NCBI GenBank assembly: GCA_001566295.1
Contig: KQ964248.1
Span: forward strand, 1,116,001 to 1,180,000
Length of the DNA: 64,000 nucleotides
Reading direction: 5' to 3'
Source: Microdochium bolleyi
Lineage: Eukaryota > Ascomycota > Sordariomycetes > Xylariales > Microdochiaceae
Positions 33,439-45,765 of this stretch are shown here, piece after piece. Positions within the stretch are counted from its first letter, which is position 1. Every line of letters begins with the position of its first letter. The notes under the pieces are model-generated. The model made no database searches. It saw only the letters and a list, made by a program, of their open reading frames with translations, and was not told the origin of the DNA. A program made the translations under genes and the position numbers.

Positions 33439-36400
33439 TGTTTTCCCCCCGAGGAAGGTTGGAGGTTTAGAAGAAGGATCTGTGCGGAAAACAAGCGTGT
33501 GGTGGTGGTGGTGGTTCTAGTGGTGCTGTGCCTACGTGGTATCCTGAGCATATATCTGATATATAGATGTACATGTAACCGCTGCTATGGACAGACAGGC
33601 CGGGCGCTGAGGACACCGCTTCTCACATGGAACCGTAGTGGATTTCTCTCTTGCCGGGCTGTATGGCCAGATCTGGGTTCGGATGACATGAGAGGCGCAC
33701 ATGGTGGCTGCTCTTCCTGATTACCCACCGGGGAATAACTGTTCGTTGATTTTGTTGTTCTCTTTTGCTGTGCACATCCTCTAAATGTTTGTTCCCCATT
33801 TCTGTTATCTCCTTTGTGTTCTAATCCATTTCCACGCAGGAGGTGTATCCGACCACTGCTGTAATCCTCCCTTTTATCTTTCCAACAAGACGCCCAACCG
33901 TGTGAATCCATCTGATCAGATAGCATTGTTCCGTATGAAAGTCACCGGGTTATTTCAGGCGCGGGACTGGTAACGTTGCACACCAAATGATGCGTGACAC
34001 AGAAGCCTCGTGGCTGCCCGGATCATGCCACCGTCGGTACCCCGGTTGGCTTCCAGAAGCGCTTGCAGAATCAATGTCATGAACTGTTGCCATGTTGCCA
34101 GACTGGTGTATGGTAGAACGGGAACCAGCCTCGGGGAGAGGCACTTCGGGATCCCCGGTGCGGGGGAGACTGAGCATAGCCACGACAACTGACGGCCGGC
34201 GGGACATGGGCTGGCGCCGTCCGACGGAGCAGCTGCAGGGGCTGTGATGTCCCACAGACCGGCGTGCCAAGGCGGCCGCTTCACCGTTCCAGGCCAAGTG
34301 GCTTGAAGCGAGACGGTCGAGGACAGCTAGCTCCGAAGTGCTCGGGTTGAAACCGACGACTGGTAACGCGGGCTGTTTCTGTCCCTCTCCAGCATGCCAC
34401 AACTAGCGTCCGGGCTAGCCAGAGCTAGAGGGCTGAGCAACACGCGGGCAAGCGTTCTCAGAGTATCGTGCCACAGATCCAGACGATCCATCAAGGTGCT
34501 GGTCCAAGAGGGGTAGAAAACAGTCGATGATGATGACAGTGGTTCGGCGGGAGCCGGAATGGCAGCTGACATGCTGGGGACGGACCCTCAACGTCAGCGG
34601 GAATCTGTGCAGGCCCCGTCAGCACCCTTTAATGCTGGAGTAGGCTATCTGAGCTGGGCAAGGCCAGCAGTCCTGTAGTCCTGATTGGCGCTCTTGTCGA
34701 AGACGAGCCCGGCATCGAATGCAGACCGGTGTCCTGGCCATTACCACCGCTCTCGTGTCTGTCCACTGCCCGTGAGCAGCGAGCGCAGCCCTCTGTCATT
34801 GATCTCCTGGACATGTCATCTCATCGAGGATACTAATCAGGGGCTGTGTGCGGTTCTGAGACCTCCTCCACAGCAGGGTCTGCTGTAGGGCTGAAGGGAC
34901 CAGACCACATTGCGGCACAGGCACTGCGGATCTGGCACGTCACGAGCTGGGCCCCCACGAAACGAAAGTCGTGGTCTTGGCAGTGAGATTGTATGCAGCC
35001 GGCATTCAGTCAACGTGCGTGACCGTTGACGTGGGCCAGGAGCCTCCGGCACATGTGTAGCCAATCGAGGTTCAACCGCGACAGCACTTGCAGTTACTCC
35101 GTAGGGCTGACCGGCACAGATGCGGCGTCGAGCCCAGATTGGGAAATACGCAGGCCACTATGACCAGTGCTGTCGCCCAGGGGGAGCAGTTCCCTCCGTC
35201 AGGGCCTGGAAGACTGCCGCATGGCAGATACCAGCGCCGGTCGAGACCTCGGGTAATTGCTGACGGACGAGCCACCGCTACATGTGACCAGAGACGCGCA
35301 GCGTGCCGAGCGAGGTGGAGGAAGGGCGCAAGCGGGCCGTGTCACGGAGAGATCTGAGCTATCGAGAGTGTCTATCTGCCTGCCCATGGCCGGGTCCGGT
35401 GTCTCAGGTGCTGGCACTCGCCGAGGTTGTGCTGCTTGTGTTCATCGCTGCACCACGTCGCACCAGGGCGGCGGTGCTGCCAACATCTCGAGAGCATTCC
35501 ATGTTGTTGGTTGCTCGAGACCGCAGGCAGGCTGGAAGAGGCAGGGACTTGAGGCAGGAGCCAGGAGCTGCGGGGTGGAGCGGGAAGTGCAAGGTGCAGG
35601 GTGGCGAGTCGTGAGCGACGTCCTTCGTACGATGATGGCTGGCTGTGGCTGGCTGTGACAGGCTGGCTGACAGGTGAGATTTGCAGTCTTTGCCTACTCC
35701 GTAGACTCAAAGCTAGAGAGCCTGGAAAGTCGCCGGCCACCTTTGCAAAGGACAGCGGCAACAACGCGTTGCAAGTTGTCAGGACGAGAGTTCAGCAGAG
35801 CTGCACCGGCCTCGGCTCCCGCCGTTCCGCCGCCACCAGCGCCAACCCTTCAGGGCCACTCAGGTCCCTCTCTGCCGCACGCCCGCAGTAGCCCCAAGCC
35901 CCCAACCCTCCGTCGCTTCGCGTCTGCTCCCCCAAGCCCGGCCCTCCCCTCCTTCCCAGAGCCTCCAAAGCTTCATTGTCTCGCCGGCCCTGGGCCCTCG
36001 AGTCGCAAACTCTTGTCTGCCTCTTGCTCCTGTCTGAACTGCGCCTCGCTGCCATTCCGCCCGGTTTCACCGGCCCGCCGTCACTCGCGGCCTCTCGCTT
36101 CCACGGACTGCAAGCTCCCAGAACTGCCCAACCTCCGGTGCACGCATATCAGCAGGCCTACAGATCTACACTTTCGATATCTGAAGGCCTCCGGGACAGG
36201 CCTTTGGCATTATTCTGAGCTCGCGTCCGTGTCGAGCCCTCGTCCATGGTCACATCTGTCGTGCTCTCTTCTCAGCTTTCTTCGTCATTCCGGCAGATCC
36301 GTAGCATCGCTCAGCCCTTGGCTCTTGTCTCGAGCAAAGAGAGCCCCACTAGCTCAACGTCCTTGTTACGATTCCTACAAGCCCTCAATCACTCAAGAGG

Positions 36401-36462
36401 ATCCAGATCGCCATTCTGGGAGCATTTGGAATGAGGTCGAACACGTCCGCCCTGACCCTTCC
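33439..36462. other. Gene-free interval and long leader of the Zn2Cys6 gene
   Basis: The first 600 bases are the 3' flank of the BCS1-like gene, with a GGT repeat near 33,499. Nothing coding was found in 34,000-35,600. From 35,674 to 36,462 a frame is open and in phase with the transcription-factor exon, but it starts at GTG, is Ser/Pro/Arg-rich and has no in-frame ATG that I found, so I treat it as a pyrimidine-rich 5' leader. Confidence 0.4.
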
Positions 36463-38611
36463 ATGTCCGAGTCAGAGTTGAGCCGCAACGGCACAATGGC
36501 CACAGAAGACGTCCCGCCCCCGGCTCCCGCTGCCGACAACAGCCAGTCGAGGCGAGTTCGTACCAGCAAGCCCAAGGTCAAGACAGGGTGCAGCAACTGC
36601 AAGTACGGTCCCCTCATCTCTCCTGCCTCTGCCCAAACAAAACTGACCCCCCTCTAGAAGACGCCGTATCAAGTGCGATGAAAAGCGTCCCGCCTGCACA
36701 CAGTGCGTCCGGTCGAAGAAGGACTGCACAGGTTACCCGCCGCCTGCTCGTACCAGTTCACTTGTCAGCATCCAGCCGCGGCCTCTGGCCAATATAGCGA
36801 GCTCGAATGCCCCTGTAGTTAAGGGAACACGGATTCAGCAGAAGCCTCTTCCCGTTTTCCAGCAAGGAACGCTCACGCCTCCTCAGTCGCCGCCAGAGAT
36901 CACGCTATTGTATCATCACCCTTCAACCATGACCTTCGATAACCATGAGGGCCTCTACTTCCAGCTATTCCGTGAGCACACAGCCAGCGAGCTGTCTGGA
37001 TTTTTCGACTCGTCTTTCTGGACGCGCAGCGTGCTACAAGAGTGTCATTCAAAGGACGCCGTCCGGTATTCAGTCGTTGCTCTCGGAGCTCTGTACAAGA
37101 CCTTGGAGAAGATATCCGAGTCTCCACCGGGGTCACCAGGCAGCGTCTGCGACCCCAACGACAACGTCGGTCGCCATTGGGAGGTCGCCTTCAAGAACTA
37201 TTCGTACGCCATCAAAGCCATGGTCACGGCGACCTCGCAAGACACAGCATCGCAGAAAATCAGCTTGATGGCCACAGTGTTATTGGCCTGCTTCGATTCT
37301 TTCATTGGCGACCACAGGCAAGCCATTGTGCAGATTCAGAACGGTCTGGGGCTATTGGAGAAGCTGCGCATGGACCGTCGTAGGGCATTCCTCCCAAGAC
37401 CAGAGGAGCCGGTCGACCAGGACCTGATCCAAATGTTTACACGATTGGCCATTCAGGCCAAGTCCTATGACATGGCGTTCCACTTCCCCCAGCCTTACGT
37501 GATTCGCCTCACGCAGAATAGTGAAGGCGGCCCTTCTTCACCATCCACGGAAGGAGGATCGCCAGTCTCGACAAGCTCTCCAATTATACCCGATACGTTC
37601 ACATCACTTAGAGAAGCTCGTCTAGCCTGGGATGGCTTGTGCGAGAGGATGATGCGCTTCACCGAAACGATGTTCAATTATACGCAAGGTTCAGCACCCA
37701 TGGGAATTCTCCCAGAATCGATGAAGCAGTATGGCCTCAGCTTCAAGGGACAGATTGAGGCATGGGCAATCGCCTTTGAGCCATTACTGACGACAAGGAC
37801 TGCGCCTGCGAGGACCAGCCAGGAGAAGACCGGCATCGCCGTGCTCAAGATGAACCAGATGATGGGTCAGATCTTGTTTCTCATGACGTTCAGTGATAGC
37901 GAGGCCCGGTTCGACGCATTCAACCCATACTTCCAGGCGATGGTGTCTCTGGCTACAGAAGTAATAGGAGATGAGGAAAGGCGAGCTGCAGCCAAGCGCT
38001 GTCCTGACCAGCGATACTGCCGGCATCAGGCCACCCACGCAGAGTCATTTGGTGGGGGCGACTATGCTGCCCGGCACATCAAACCGAGCTTTAGTGCCGA
38101 CCTCGGCATTATTCCACCTTTGTTCGTCGTTGCCACGAAATGCCGCGAACGCAGGATACGACGTTCGGCTATCGAGCTGCTCGGTAGCAGCTCCCGCCGC
38201 GAAGGTATGTGGGACAGCGACTTGTCTGCACGTATAGGTGCCTGGGTAGCATCTATCGAGGAGGAGGATGACACCACGGCGAGACTCGAACGGTCCATGT
38301 CCGATGCGACCAGTCCATACTCGGGATCCATCGGTAGTCCGGATTCATGGCGCAACGGATCGGTCGATAGTAGTGCCCAGGCTCCCCTTGGCCCAGGTGG
38401 CAATGCGAGATGGGGAAGTCGTAGCGAGGGTAGATCGGCATCTGGCCTCAGTGACGAAGAACTGGGGCCAATACCTGAGGAGAGACGTGTCATGGTACGG
38501 GCGGTAGAGTTTGATCTCCGCGAGCGGGTTGCCACGATCCGGTGCGGTAGTCGGAACTTCATCCCTGGGACGCCGGATTTGCGGGCGCGAGAGACAAAGA
38601 TCACGTGGTGA
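36463..38611 (+). CDS. Zn2Cys6 transcription factor
   Basis: Two exons: 36463-36602 and 36658-38611, giving 697 residues. The intron splits the zinc cluster in its first loop. After splicing the cysteines are C43-x2-C46-x6-C53-x6-C60-x2-C63-x6-C70, a perfect binuclear cluster with the basic 'KRRRIKCD' loop. The family binds DNA, usually CGG half-sites, as nuclear homodimers. A Pro/Gln-rich linker follows. The mid region (about 150-480) is helical and resembles the fungal-specific regulatory domain, with 'ALGALYKTLEKI' and 'LLACFDSFIGDHRQAIVQIQ'. The C-terminal about 150 residues are Ser/Gly/Arg-rich and acidic. The target pathway cannot be told, since no metabolic cluster surrounds it. The start at 36463 is preferred; Met12 (36496) is an alternative. 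Confidence 0.9.
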
Positions 38612-41600
38612 GGCAGACCGAGGCTCTCCTTTCCAGGCGCAACGATCGTTCACATGGCCCTTTCTGCTTTCGCAGCAGTTTAATCCCGTGGTCAGGCAAG
38701 CCTGTCACGGCTCCCGCGTTGAAGGAAACAGGCTGGACTCCTGTCCGCTGGAAAAAAAGATGATCCGACCTAATTTTTAGGCCCCGTCTTTCCATGCAAG
38801 CAATCTATATCACGACAACACACCTATACTTACGACCCTGATGCGAATCTAGAACTTTTAAACAGCGCGAGCGAATGGATCAATTCTAATACAAAAGACA
38901 CAATAATATATATTGGCGACCAACCCGCGTGTGCCGGCATTGCGTGTAATGTTGCGAGGCCATCTCGCGCTTAATGCATGTATATCTACCGCTTCAATAA
39001 GAGGATGCCTGACAAGTCGAGGTGGTTACATCTAATCTGAGAGGCGCCTAGACATACAGGTGAACAGCCAGTAACAGACGTATTGTGGAATTGTTATCAC
39101 AATCGCGTGATGGCTCGTCCATTCTGAGCAGACCAAGCACACATCCAACTTACCCACATTGACGTGGCACCTTCCGAGAACAGTAGGCCGGTGAACGGGG
39201 ATGAGGATTGGGCGATAAGGATAGGGGATCCCGCGCGTGTTGGCGGACATTTGGATCGCCAAGGCAGAGTAATGGCTGGAGATTTGCTTTCGCTGATGCC
39301 GTGTGGCAGTTCCGCTTATGGTACGATAAGCAAAAGATTGACGAGTCAGACAGATTTTGACGATACAGTAATAGTCGGTGCTCCCGGGCCACCCGTGAAG
39401 CTTTTGGTAGTATCTTCAACCTACTTGCTGGGAAATTGCCCTCGCAGCAGGGAATATGGAGATATATGCTCAGAGAACTGCTCGCTCTTGAGAGTTACTG
39501 CCCGGAGCTTGCTAATTAACAGCGGGAGTATATGCGGGAGGTTGCGAATGCGGGGTGCATCCTGATGCAACAAGGCTTATCTTATCGCTGCTGTTGTGCA
39601 ACCACAAGATTTCTGCATACGCCGACGCCCCGGGTGGGGTTGTTGGACGATTCCACATGCTCGCACCAAAAAATTGTCCCAAACTGCTGCTGAGCAAGCC
39701 AGCAGCAAGCCGACAAATTGGCCGCGGAGATGCACGATCCCCAGGCATGCAGGCCTTGCCAGAATCAGGGGTCCTGCACTCACTGGCACAAACTCATTGC
39801 GTTGACTGTTTTGTACGTAATCAATCCTCCCCGCACGTTTTGACTGGCTACAGCAGCAGGGACCTGCCGTGACGACAACGACGACGACGAAGACGAGAAC
39901 GACACGCACCAAGGTCCGATTCGTCCCAACGGCCGGCCGTCGAACCCAGCTCGTCGGACGCAGAAACATCCTCGTCGTCATGGGAGAGTTCCTTCTTTAA
40001 GCGGCCGAGCCACGGATGCACCAATAATTGTCCGAGGAACTGGTCCGCGACTTGCGTTGATCTGTCCAATGGAGAATGGAACGTGTCTCGCCATGCTCGA
40101 CCACCGCTCACTCGAAACTTCGATCATCAGTAAATGGAGTAGCGAACGTCATCCCCGCGCTGCTCTTGTCGGTTTGTTCGCTTCACAGCCACGGCCAGCC
40201 GTTCGACTATTGCACGTCCCACTTGTCGCAATGCACCATCATGCTGGGCCGTGGCCACCCGCTGGTAGAACCACAGCAAAGACGGATCATGGAATTCTCC
40301 TCACGATGACATGTCATCCACTGTCTAGATCACGAGATCCACTAGCCGGCATGTCTCCACAGGCTTCTAAAATAAAATCATACTCGAGAAAAATTCACGA
40401 TGGCAGTGGAGCCGCGCTGGCCAGAGAGACCGGCCCGCGCACGTACGACCTACGTAGGACGGAGCGATGAATATCGATATGCGATTGAAGAATCCCATCT
40501 ACAGTGCTGTGGCTCGGGCATCGCGGAACCGGCCGAGAGCTGGGCGGCGACCGGACTTGCTCGTTCTGGTCGGAACGCGATTCATCCACATGTCTCCAGC
40601 AGCAACGCACTGGTAGTAGCAAAGAGCAGCAATTGAAAACTACTTGGGAGTTTGTTGGGAGCTGCATGGGCAAATGCAAAGAAGCCAGCCCACAGCAAAC
40701 TCTTAAACAACTCTTACCTAATGCCAGGCACGGCGTGGCAAGCCCCTCGCCATTCTTGCTGCTCTCCCGACTCCGCCGTGCTGCATCCATGCCTGGCCAC
40801 CGACGACCATCGTGAGTTTCTGCGTCTGCACAAGGGACCACTCCGCAGGCTCTGATGTACAACGTGACTACGCCAAGGGGAGCTCGACAGCGCCGCTGTG
40901 CGGTGGGCTGGTCCCACCAAGGTCCTCGGATGGGTCCGAAGAACGGAGCACGGCGTCCACTGCGCGAGGTTGCTCCTTGCATTCGGGGTTTGACAATGCA
41001 CTCGACTAGACAGGAATCGCAGGGGAACCACGGACCGATGCTGCCCAGCTCGTTCGCTATCCTGCGGAATTGCGCTGGCAATGTCGCTTGGACACCTGCG
41101 TGCTGCGCGTGCCGACACCGAGCGCTTGGTTATCATTCTTGAAAGCCCGGTGCTAATAAGCACGCCATTCGAGTTCACGTGCCCACGGTGACCACCATGG
41201 CTGGACTAGGCTCTGCCCGGACTGGATGCCACGAGCTGGGGGATGGGGCAGCTGACTAGCAAAAACGATCGACCCGGGAGATAAGCCTGCAAGGTTTAGA
41301 GCTCAAGGCTTGGGCCGTCGAGGGCCTTACGTTTCACAACTGCGTACAAATGACAAAGTGCCAACCGTCTGTCCTATGATGTCGGTTCCCGACACCACCG
41401 CCGCCGTTGCGGGGCCGGGCACTCTGTGTTCGGGTCCATGGCCGCCGGCCGACTTGCACCCCCTCAGCGCAATAGGTGGCCCAGCTTTACACACCGATCG
41501 CGATCCGAAGAGCAGACTTTTCTTGCAGGTGAGTTTCGTCCATGACTTCGTGGGCTGGTCTCCACCAAGACTTACGAGGAGGAGGAGGAGGAGGAGGAGG

Positions 41601-43527
41601 AGGAGGTCCAGGGGTCCGGCCAGCCATCCGACGGCGTTCCACCACTTTCTGCGAGCCATCTCGGCACGTTGCGCGGGCGGAGAGACGCAGCCGCGCCGGA
41701 CGTCGTTGTGGACCAAGGCGCGAAGCTGCAATGCAGGCAATGCTTAGTGTCCTCGACCGGTATTGCTGCGTACACACTTCGTCACACAGCCCAGGGTGAT
41801 TGGCTCTCGCGACAGAGGGGGGACCCGACGACCATGTCAGGCCATGCCATACCGTGCCAGCATCAATCTTGAGGAGAGCTTGTACTGCGTACAAGGCCCC
41901 TGGATCGGCAGCCGGTGCGCGTCTAGATCCGTGAACCCTGAAGTCGGAAGCACCAGACGGCGTGGTTTGGAGTCATGGACGGCACAGCACTGTCGCCATT
42001 CCAAGGCTAGATTTGCGCATGGCCGGGCGTGGGTTGTTACCCGGAGCGGCGAGACTTGGCTGGTTGAGGCAAGTCGAGCCCCGTTGTGCTCCCAGCTCGA
42101 GACTGCCACTATGCGCTACCCAGACCCCCCGTCCTGATAGCGATCGGGGACTGGCGTTGCGCCATTGCCTGTCACCAGCATCGCACCGCGGCTGCTCCTG
42201 GGATTTGCATTTCCGTCATCGCCCATTCCAGCAGCCAGCTAGCGGACGTGCTATGACCGGGCAGCGGAAGAGGGCTTCGGCCATGCAGGCCACCTCTGGT
42301 CCCTGCTTTGGCGCTCCCGCCCAGCGATAGCCTCGAAGTATCTAGCCTGCTCTGCTCGCCTTCCATCCGAGGGTTCGGGCAGCGCGCATCGAATCTTCCG
42401 GATAATACTCTCGTGCCTCTCTGCCCTCTCGCTGCTTCTGCAACTTGCGACTTCGCACATGCTCTTGCTCGCAGACATCTCGCACCCTCGCCCCTCCACA
42501 ACGGCCGCGCGACTGACCCTGGCCCCTCTTCTTGACGCCAACGCCCAGCCCACGACGCCGCAACCTTGACGATAGTTAATTCCCTTGGACTGCTGGCTGA
42601 TTCCCCGGATTCGCGGCGTCTCCACAACGCAACCACCCCCCTCCTTCCTAGGCTGCCCCATTGGCAAAAATTCTTAAACGTCAACAAGGTCCACGAGAAC
42701 AAATCGGTGCGGGCCAGGCATACACGCGCTTGGGCGAGGTTCGTCTGCATGTGCCGTCGGCCTAATATCACCATCGCCCGCCTCCGCAGTCTCCTTTTGC
42801 CAGGCTGCTCTTGTCTGCCCCTCCATCTTCCTCCCATAGCTCCTTCCGTCGTCTCCCTGGCAAGCGCAACCCGTCACTCTTACTTCACTTTCACTGCTGC
42901 TCCTGGTAGCCTGCACCTCCCTTTTTGTTGTTCTCCCTTCGACTTGTTTGCAAGACAGCAGAGGGCCGCCGTCCTACCTCACACAAAAAACGTACGATAG
43001 CCGTCTGAGCGCTACAGCACATACCAGGCTGCTCAAGCTACACAGTCGTTGAGCTCCGTACTCGCTCGCGCATCTCCCTGCCACTGCTCGGCTGCAGCAC
43101 GACAATCTCGCAACACTCCAAGCCACACTGATTGGCTGTATCCTGTCAGCAACACGATTGCAACCAGTCCTCGGTCCAACTTCAGCGCGCCCATGGTCAT
43201 AGGCTCCAAATCCTGCCTGTTGCTCTAGCACGCTCTTCGGCAAGCCTGATTATTCGCCGTTGTGCGTCCAACCCACCCCGCCGACATCGCCGGAGCCCTG
43301 TCCGAGAGACCCCGGTCACTTCCATCCGCCGCGGGCGCACTCGACAAACAGACCATTTTTAGGGCCGCGAGGTAGACGAGGAGATCCCGCAAGCTCAGCA
43401 ATTGTCGGAAAGGTTCAGTCTCTAGTTCTACGAGCGGCGCGTCAGTCTCAACACAGCCCCAGTCAAGGCGCGGCTACCTGAAAGCTCGTGGACAATACTT
43501 GCAGCAGCCTGTCAAGCAAGATCCCTG
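38612..43527. other. Largest gene-free interval (4.9 kb) before nmrA
   Basis: No frame on either strand looks coding; all are short, Arg/Ser/Cys-biased and mutually overlapping. From about 42,600 to 43,527 the plus strand is pyrimidine-rich with many CCT/CTC tracts, typical of a long 5' leader, and should contain the nmrA promoter. Scattered HGATAR sites occur (near 41280, 42135, 42326, 42575 and 42995) at about the density expected by chance. A GAG microsatellite lies at 41576-41607. Confidence 0.45.
41576..41607. repeat. GAG microsatellite
   Basis: About ten uninterrupted GAG/GGA units. It lies in non-coding DNA 1.9 kb upstream of nmrA. Confidence 0.85.
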
Positions 43528-44988
43528 ATGGAGATGGCTGCCCCCCAGCCCATCCCGATCCGGACGGATCTGGTCTTCCGCCCTGCGCCCGTTGATCACG
43601 CCACAACAAATGGTTCGCCCAGGAATTCGGCGGCCTACCAGTCCCAGTCGCGGCACAAGCACACAAGATCGTCCTACTCGGAGTCGTCTCCCCTGACGGC
43701 AGTTTCGAGAAACAACTCGCTGAGCTTTCGCCCCCTCAAGCGGGCTGCGCCAACGCCCGACAAGACAATAGCAGTTATCAATGCAAGCGGTCGTCAGGCC
43801 GCGTCCCTGATAAGAATCGCCACAGCTATCGGATATAAGGTTCGCGCGCAGCTCAGGAATCTCGAGGGTGTCATCGCGACTGAGGTTTCGACAAATCCCA
43901 ACGTGACCTGCTTCGTTGGCGAGCTTTACCTGCGGAAGAAGGCCAATGACAACAGAGACGTCACTGTCAACACACACATTCCCGGCATCTCGGTGAACCA
44001 CGAGCTAATCACGCAGCTGTTCTCTGGTGCGCACTTGGCCTTTATCAACACGACCTTCTACGGCAACGAGCAAGCAATCGGCGAAGCCATTGCGGATGTG
44101 GCCAAGAAAGCCCAGGTCCAGCATTTCATCTACTCGTCCTTGCCCGACCATGCCGCCTATAACCCAGAGTGGCCGTCACCACCGTTGTGGGCAGCCAAGC
44201 ACAAGATCGAGGAGTACATAAGAAAGATTGACCTGCCGGCTACATTTGTGTATACTGGCATCTACAACAACAACTTCACGTCGCTTCTCTACCCGATGTT
44301 CTGCATGGAGCTCCAAAAGGACGGCTCCTTCGAGTGGCAGGCGCCTTTCCACCCCGATGCGAAGCTGCCATGGCTGGACGCCGAACACGACGTTGGCCCT
44401 GCCATTATCCAGCTCTTCAAAGACGGCCCGAAGAAGTGGAACGGCAAACGGATAGCTCTCGCGTACGAGTACCTCACCCCAATGGAGGTGTGCGAAGCAT
44501 TCGAGAGGGGTCTCAATCGACCCGTCATCTACAAGCGTGGCCCGATTGAAGTCAGAGTCAAGATTCCGGAGGGATATGCGGAGCAGCTCAAGGCCCTCGA
44601 CAAGTTGTTCCCGTGGCAGAACCCGGATGCGAAGAAGCAGCCGCCCTACTTTGGCGACATCGAGATCGAGCGGACCGTGCCTGAGGGCGCGCTCGGGTTG
44701 TGGGAAGGCCCGCGAGGCATGGAGGAATATGCCAGCGAGATTTTCCCGATGGAAGAGGAGGCCAATGGCATGACGTGGATGTTTGATGATGAGGAGCAGG
44801 GCGATGAAGGCGTCAACCACCACAATCACCACAATCACAATCACCACAACAGCACAGCCGAACCCGACAATGGCACAGCGACAGCCCCAATCCCGGAAGC
44901 GAGTGATGAGGATGACGACGATTCCTCCGTTGATGAAGGGCTTGTCATGAGGGGGTTGAGACGTGACGAGGAGGCCTGGCTGGCTTAA
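43528..44988 (+). CDS. nmrA: Nitrogen metabolite repression regulator NmrA/NMR1
   Basis: A single exon of 486 codons, close to Neurospora NMR1. NmrA is a catalytically inactive short-chain-dehydrogenase-like protein that binds NAD(P)+ and represses the GATA activator AreA/NIT2 when glutamine or ammonium is plentiful. The N-terminal about 75 residues are a Ser/Arg-rich extension as in NMR1 ('PIPIRTDLVFRP'). The Rossmann strand follows with 'AVINASGRQAASLIR'; N85, G88 and A91 form the dinucleotide loop. Strongly family-specific blocks are present: 'AHLAFINTTF', 'YTGIYNNNFTSLLYP', 'PWLDAEHDVGPA', 'KWNGKRIAL' and 'MEEYASEIFPMEEEANG'. The last 55 residues are variable: an Asn/His cluster (about 430-446) and an acidic Asp run. 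A second in-frame Met (residue 3) makes the exact start uncertain by two residues. Confidence 0.95.
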   Translation: MEMAAPQPIPIRTDLVFRPAPVDHATTNGSPRNSAAYQSQSRHKHTRSSYSESSPLTAVSRNNSLSFRPLKRAAPTPDKTIAVINASGRQAASLIRIATAIGYKVRAQLRNLEGVIATEVSTNPNVTCFVGELYLRKKANDNRDVTVNTHIPGISVNHELITQLFSGAHLAFINTTFYGNEQAIGEAIADVAKKAQVQHFIYSSLPDHAAYNPEWPSPPLWAAKHKIEEYIRKIDLPATFVYTGIYNNNFTSLLYPMFCMELQKDGSFEWQAPFHPDAKLPWLDAEHDVGPAIIQLFKDGPKKWNGKRIALAYEYLTPMEVCEAFERGLNRPVIYKRGPIEVRVKIPEGYAEQLKALDKLFPWQNPDAKKQPPYFGDIEIERTVPEGALGLWEGPRGMEEYASEIFPMEEEANGMTWMFDDEEQGDEGVNHHNHHNHNHHNSTAEPDNGTATAPIPEASDEDDDDSSVDEGLVMRGLRRDEEAWLA

Positions 44989-45251
44989 GGTCATACGATC
45001 GAGCAGCTCCACGTCTCAACGACACGGATCAAAATAGCACGGCATGACAATTGAGATTATCCTCAATTCGGCTGTCTTGAGTTCTTGGCGGCTCAGTTCA
45101 GATGTCACTGCCGGTGAGGGCCGTGTCCGCGTGCGATGGACTTCGACCGGGCATAGCGCCTCCCTTGAGGCAAGGACTGATTGTTGGTCACCCCCTAAGT
45201 ACGGATTCTAAATCGGAGGCAACCCATATCTTACATTTTCTATGGGGTGAA

Positions 45252-45271
45252 TATATGCCTCGAGGCATATA
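45252..45271. repeat. 20-bp perfect palindrome
   Basis: TATATGCCTC is immediately followed by its reverse complement, with no spacer, centred on an XhoI-type CTCGAG. It lies 264 bases after the nmrA stop codon. It could be a dimeric protein site or an RNA hairpin stem in the 3' untranslated region; neither is shown by sequence alone. Confidence 0.85.
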
Positions 45272-45746
45272 AGCGAAGCATGGTCTTTCAGGCATGGCGT
45301 TTGGCAGGAAGCACGAAAAGTTACGAAAAGATTATGGTGTTCCATCCACACAATGAATTCGTGGATGGGGGTGGAAAGACAGTCTTGGTAACGCGGAAAT
45401 ACCCGCATCCAGGATGCGCCGTCATTGGTACTTGGCATTTACACACCGAAGATTAGAAACGACATGACGATTCACTACACCAGCAATAGCAAGAGATGAG
45501 AAAGAGCAAGGAGCCAGCCCACTTGTACATATCGAGAAGCTATCAGGGAACAACGCAGCACACTTAGTGTCGAAACACAATGTACATACCTGTCGCTACA
45601 GTGTAATCAATGAATAGTATTTCGTCGCCAGCCTGCTAGACTGCTTGTGCTTGATTTTAAAGAATCTGTGTGTATGCTGAGGTGCAAGTGTGAAGCTCTC
45701 AGATGTGCAATAACCTCCTCTCCAATCACAATTTTGATTGGCCAGG

Positions 45747-45765
45747 TCTCTCTCTCTCTCTCTCT
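45747..45765. repeat. TC dinucleotide repeat
   Basis: About nine tandem TC units in intergenic DNA. Confidence 0.8.

Noticed and set aside
35674..36462. Long in-frame N-terminal extension of the Zn2Cys6 factor
   Set aside because: It starts only at GTG, has no in-frame ATG that I found, and is Ser/Pro/Arg-rich like an untranslated pyrimidine-rich leader.
41270..43010. Several HGATAR (AreA/NIT2-type) sites upstream of nmrA
   Set aside because: They occur at about the density expected by chance (one per roughly 340 bp on both strands), so autoregulation cannot be claimed from sequence alone.
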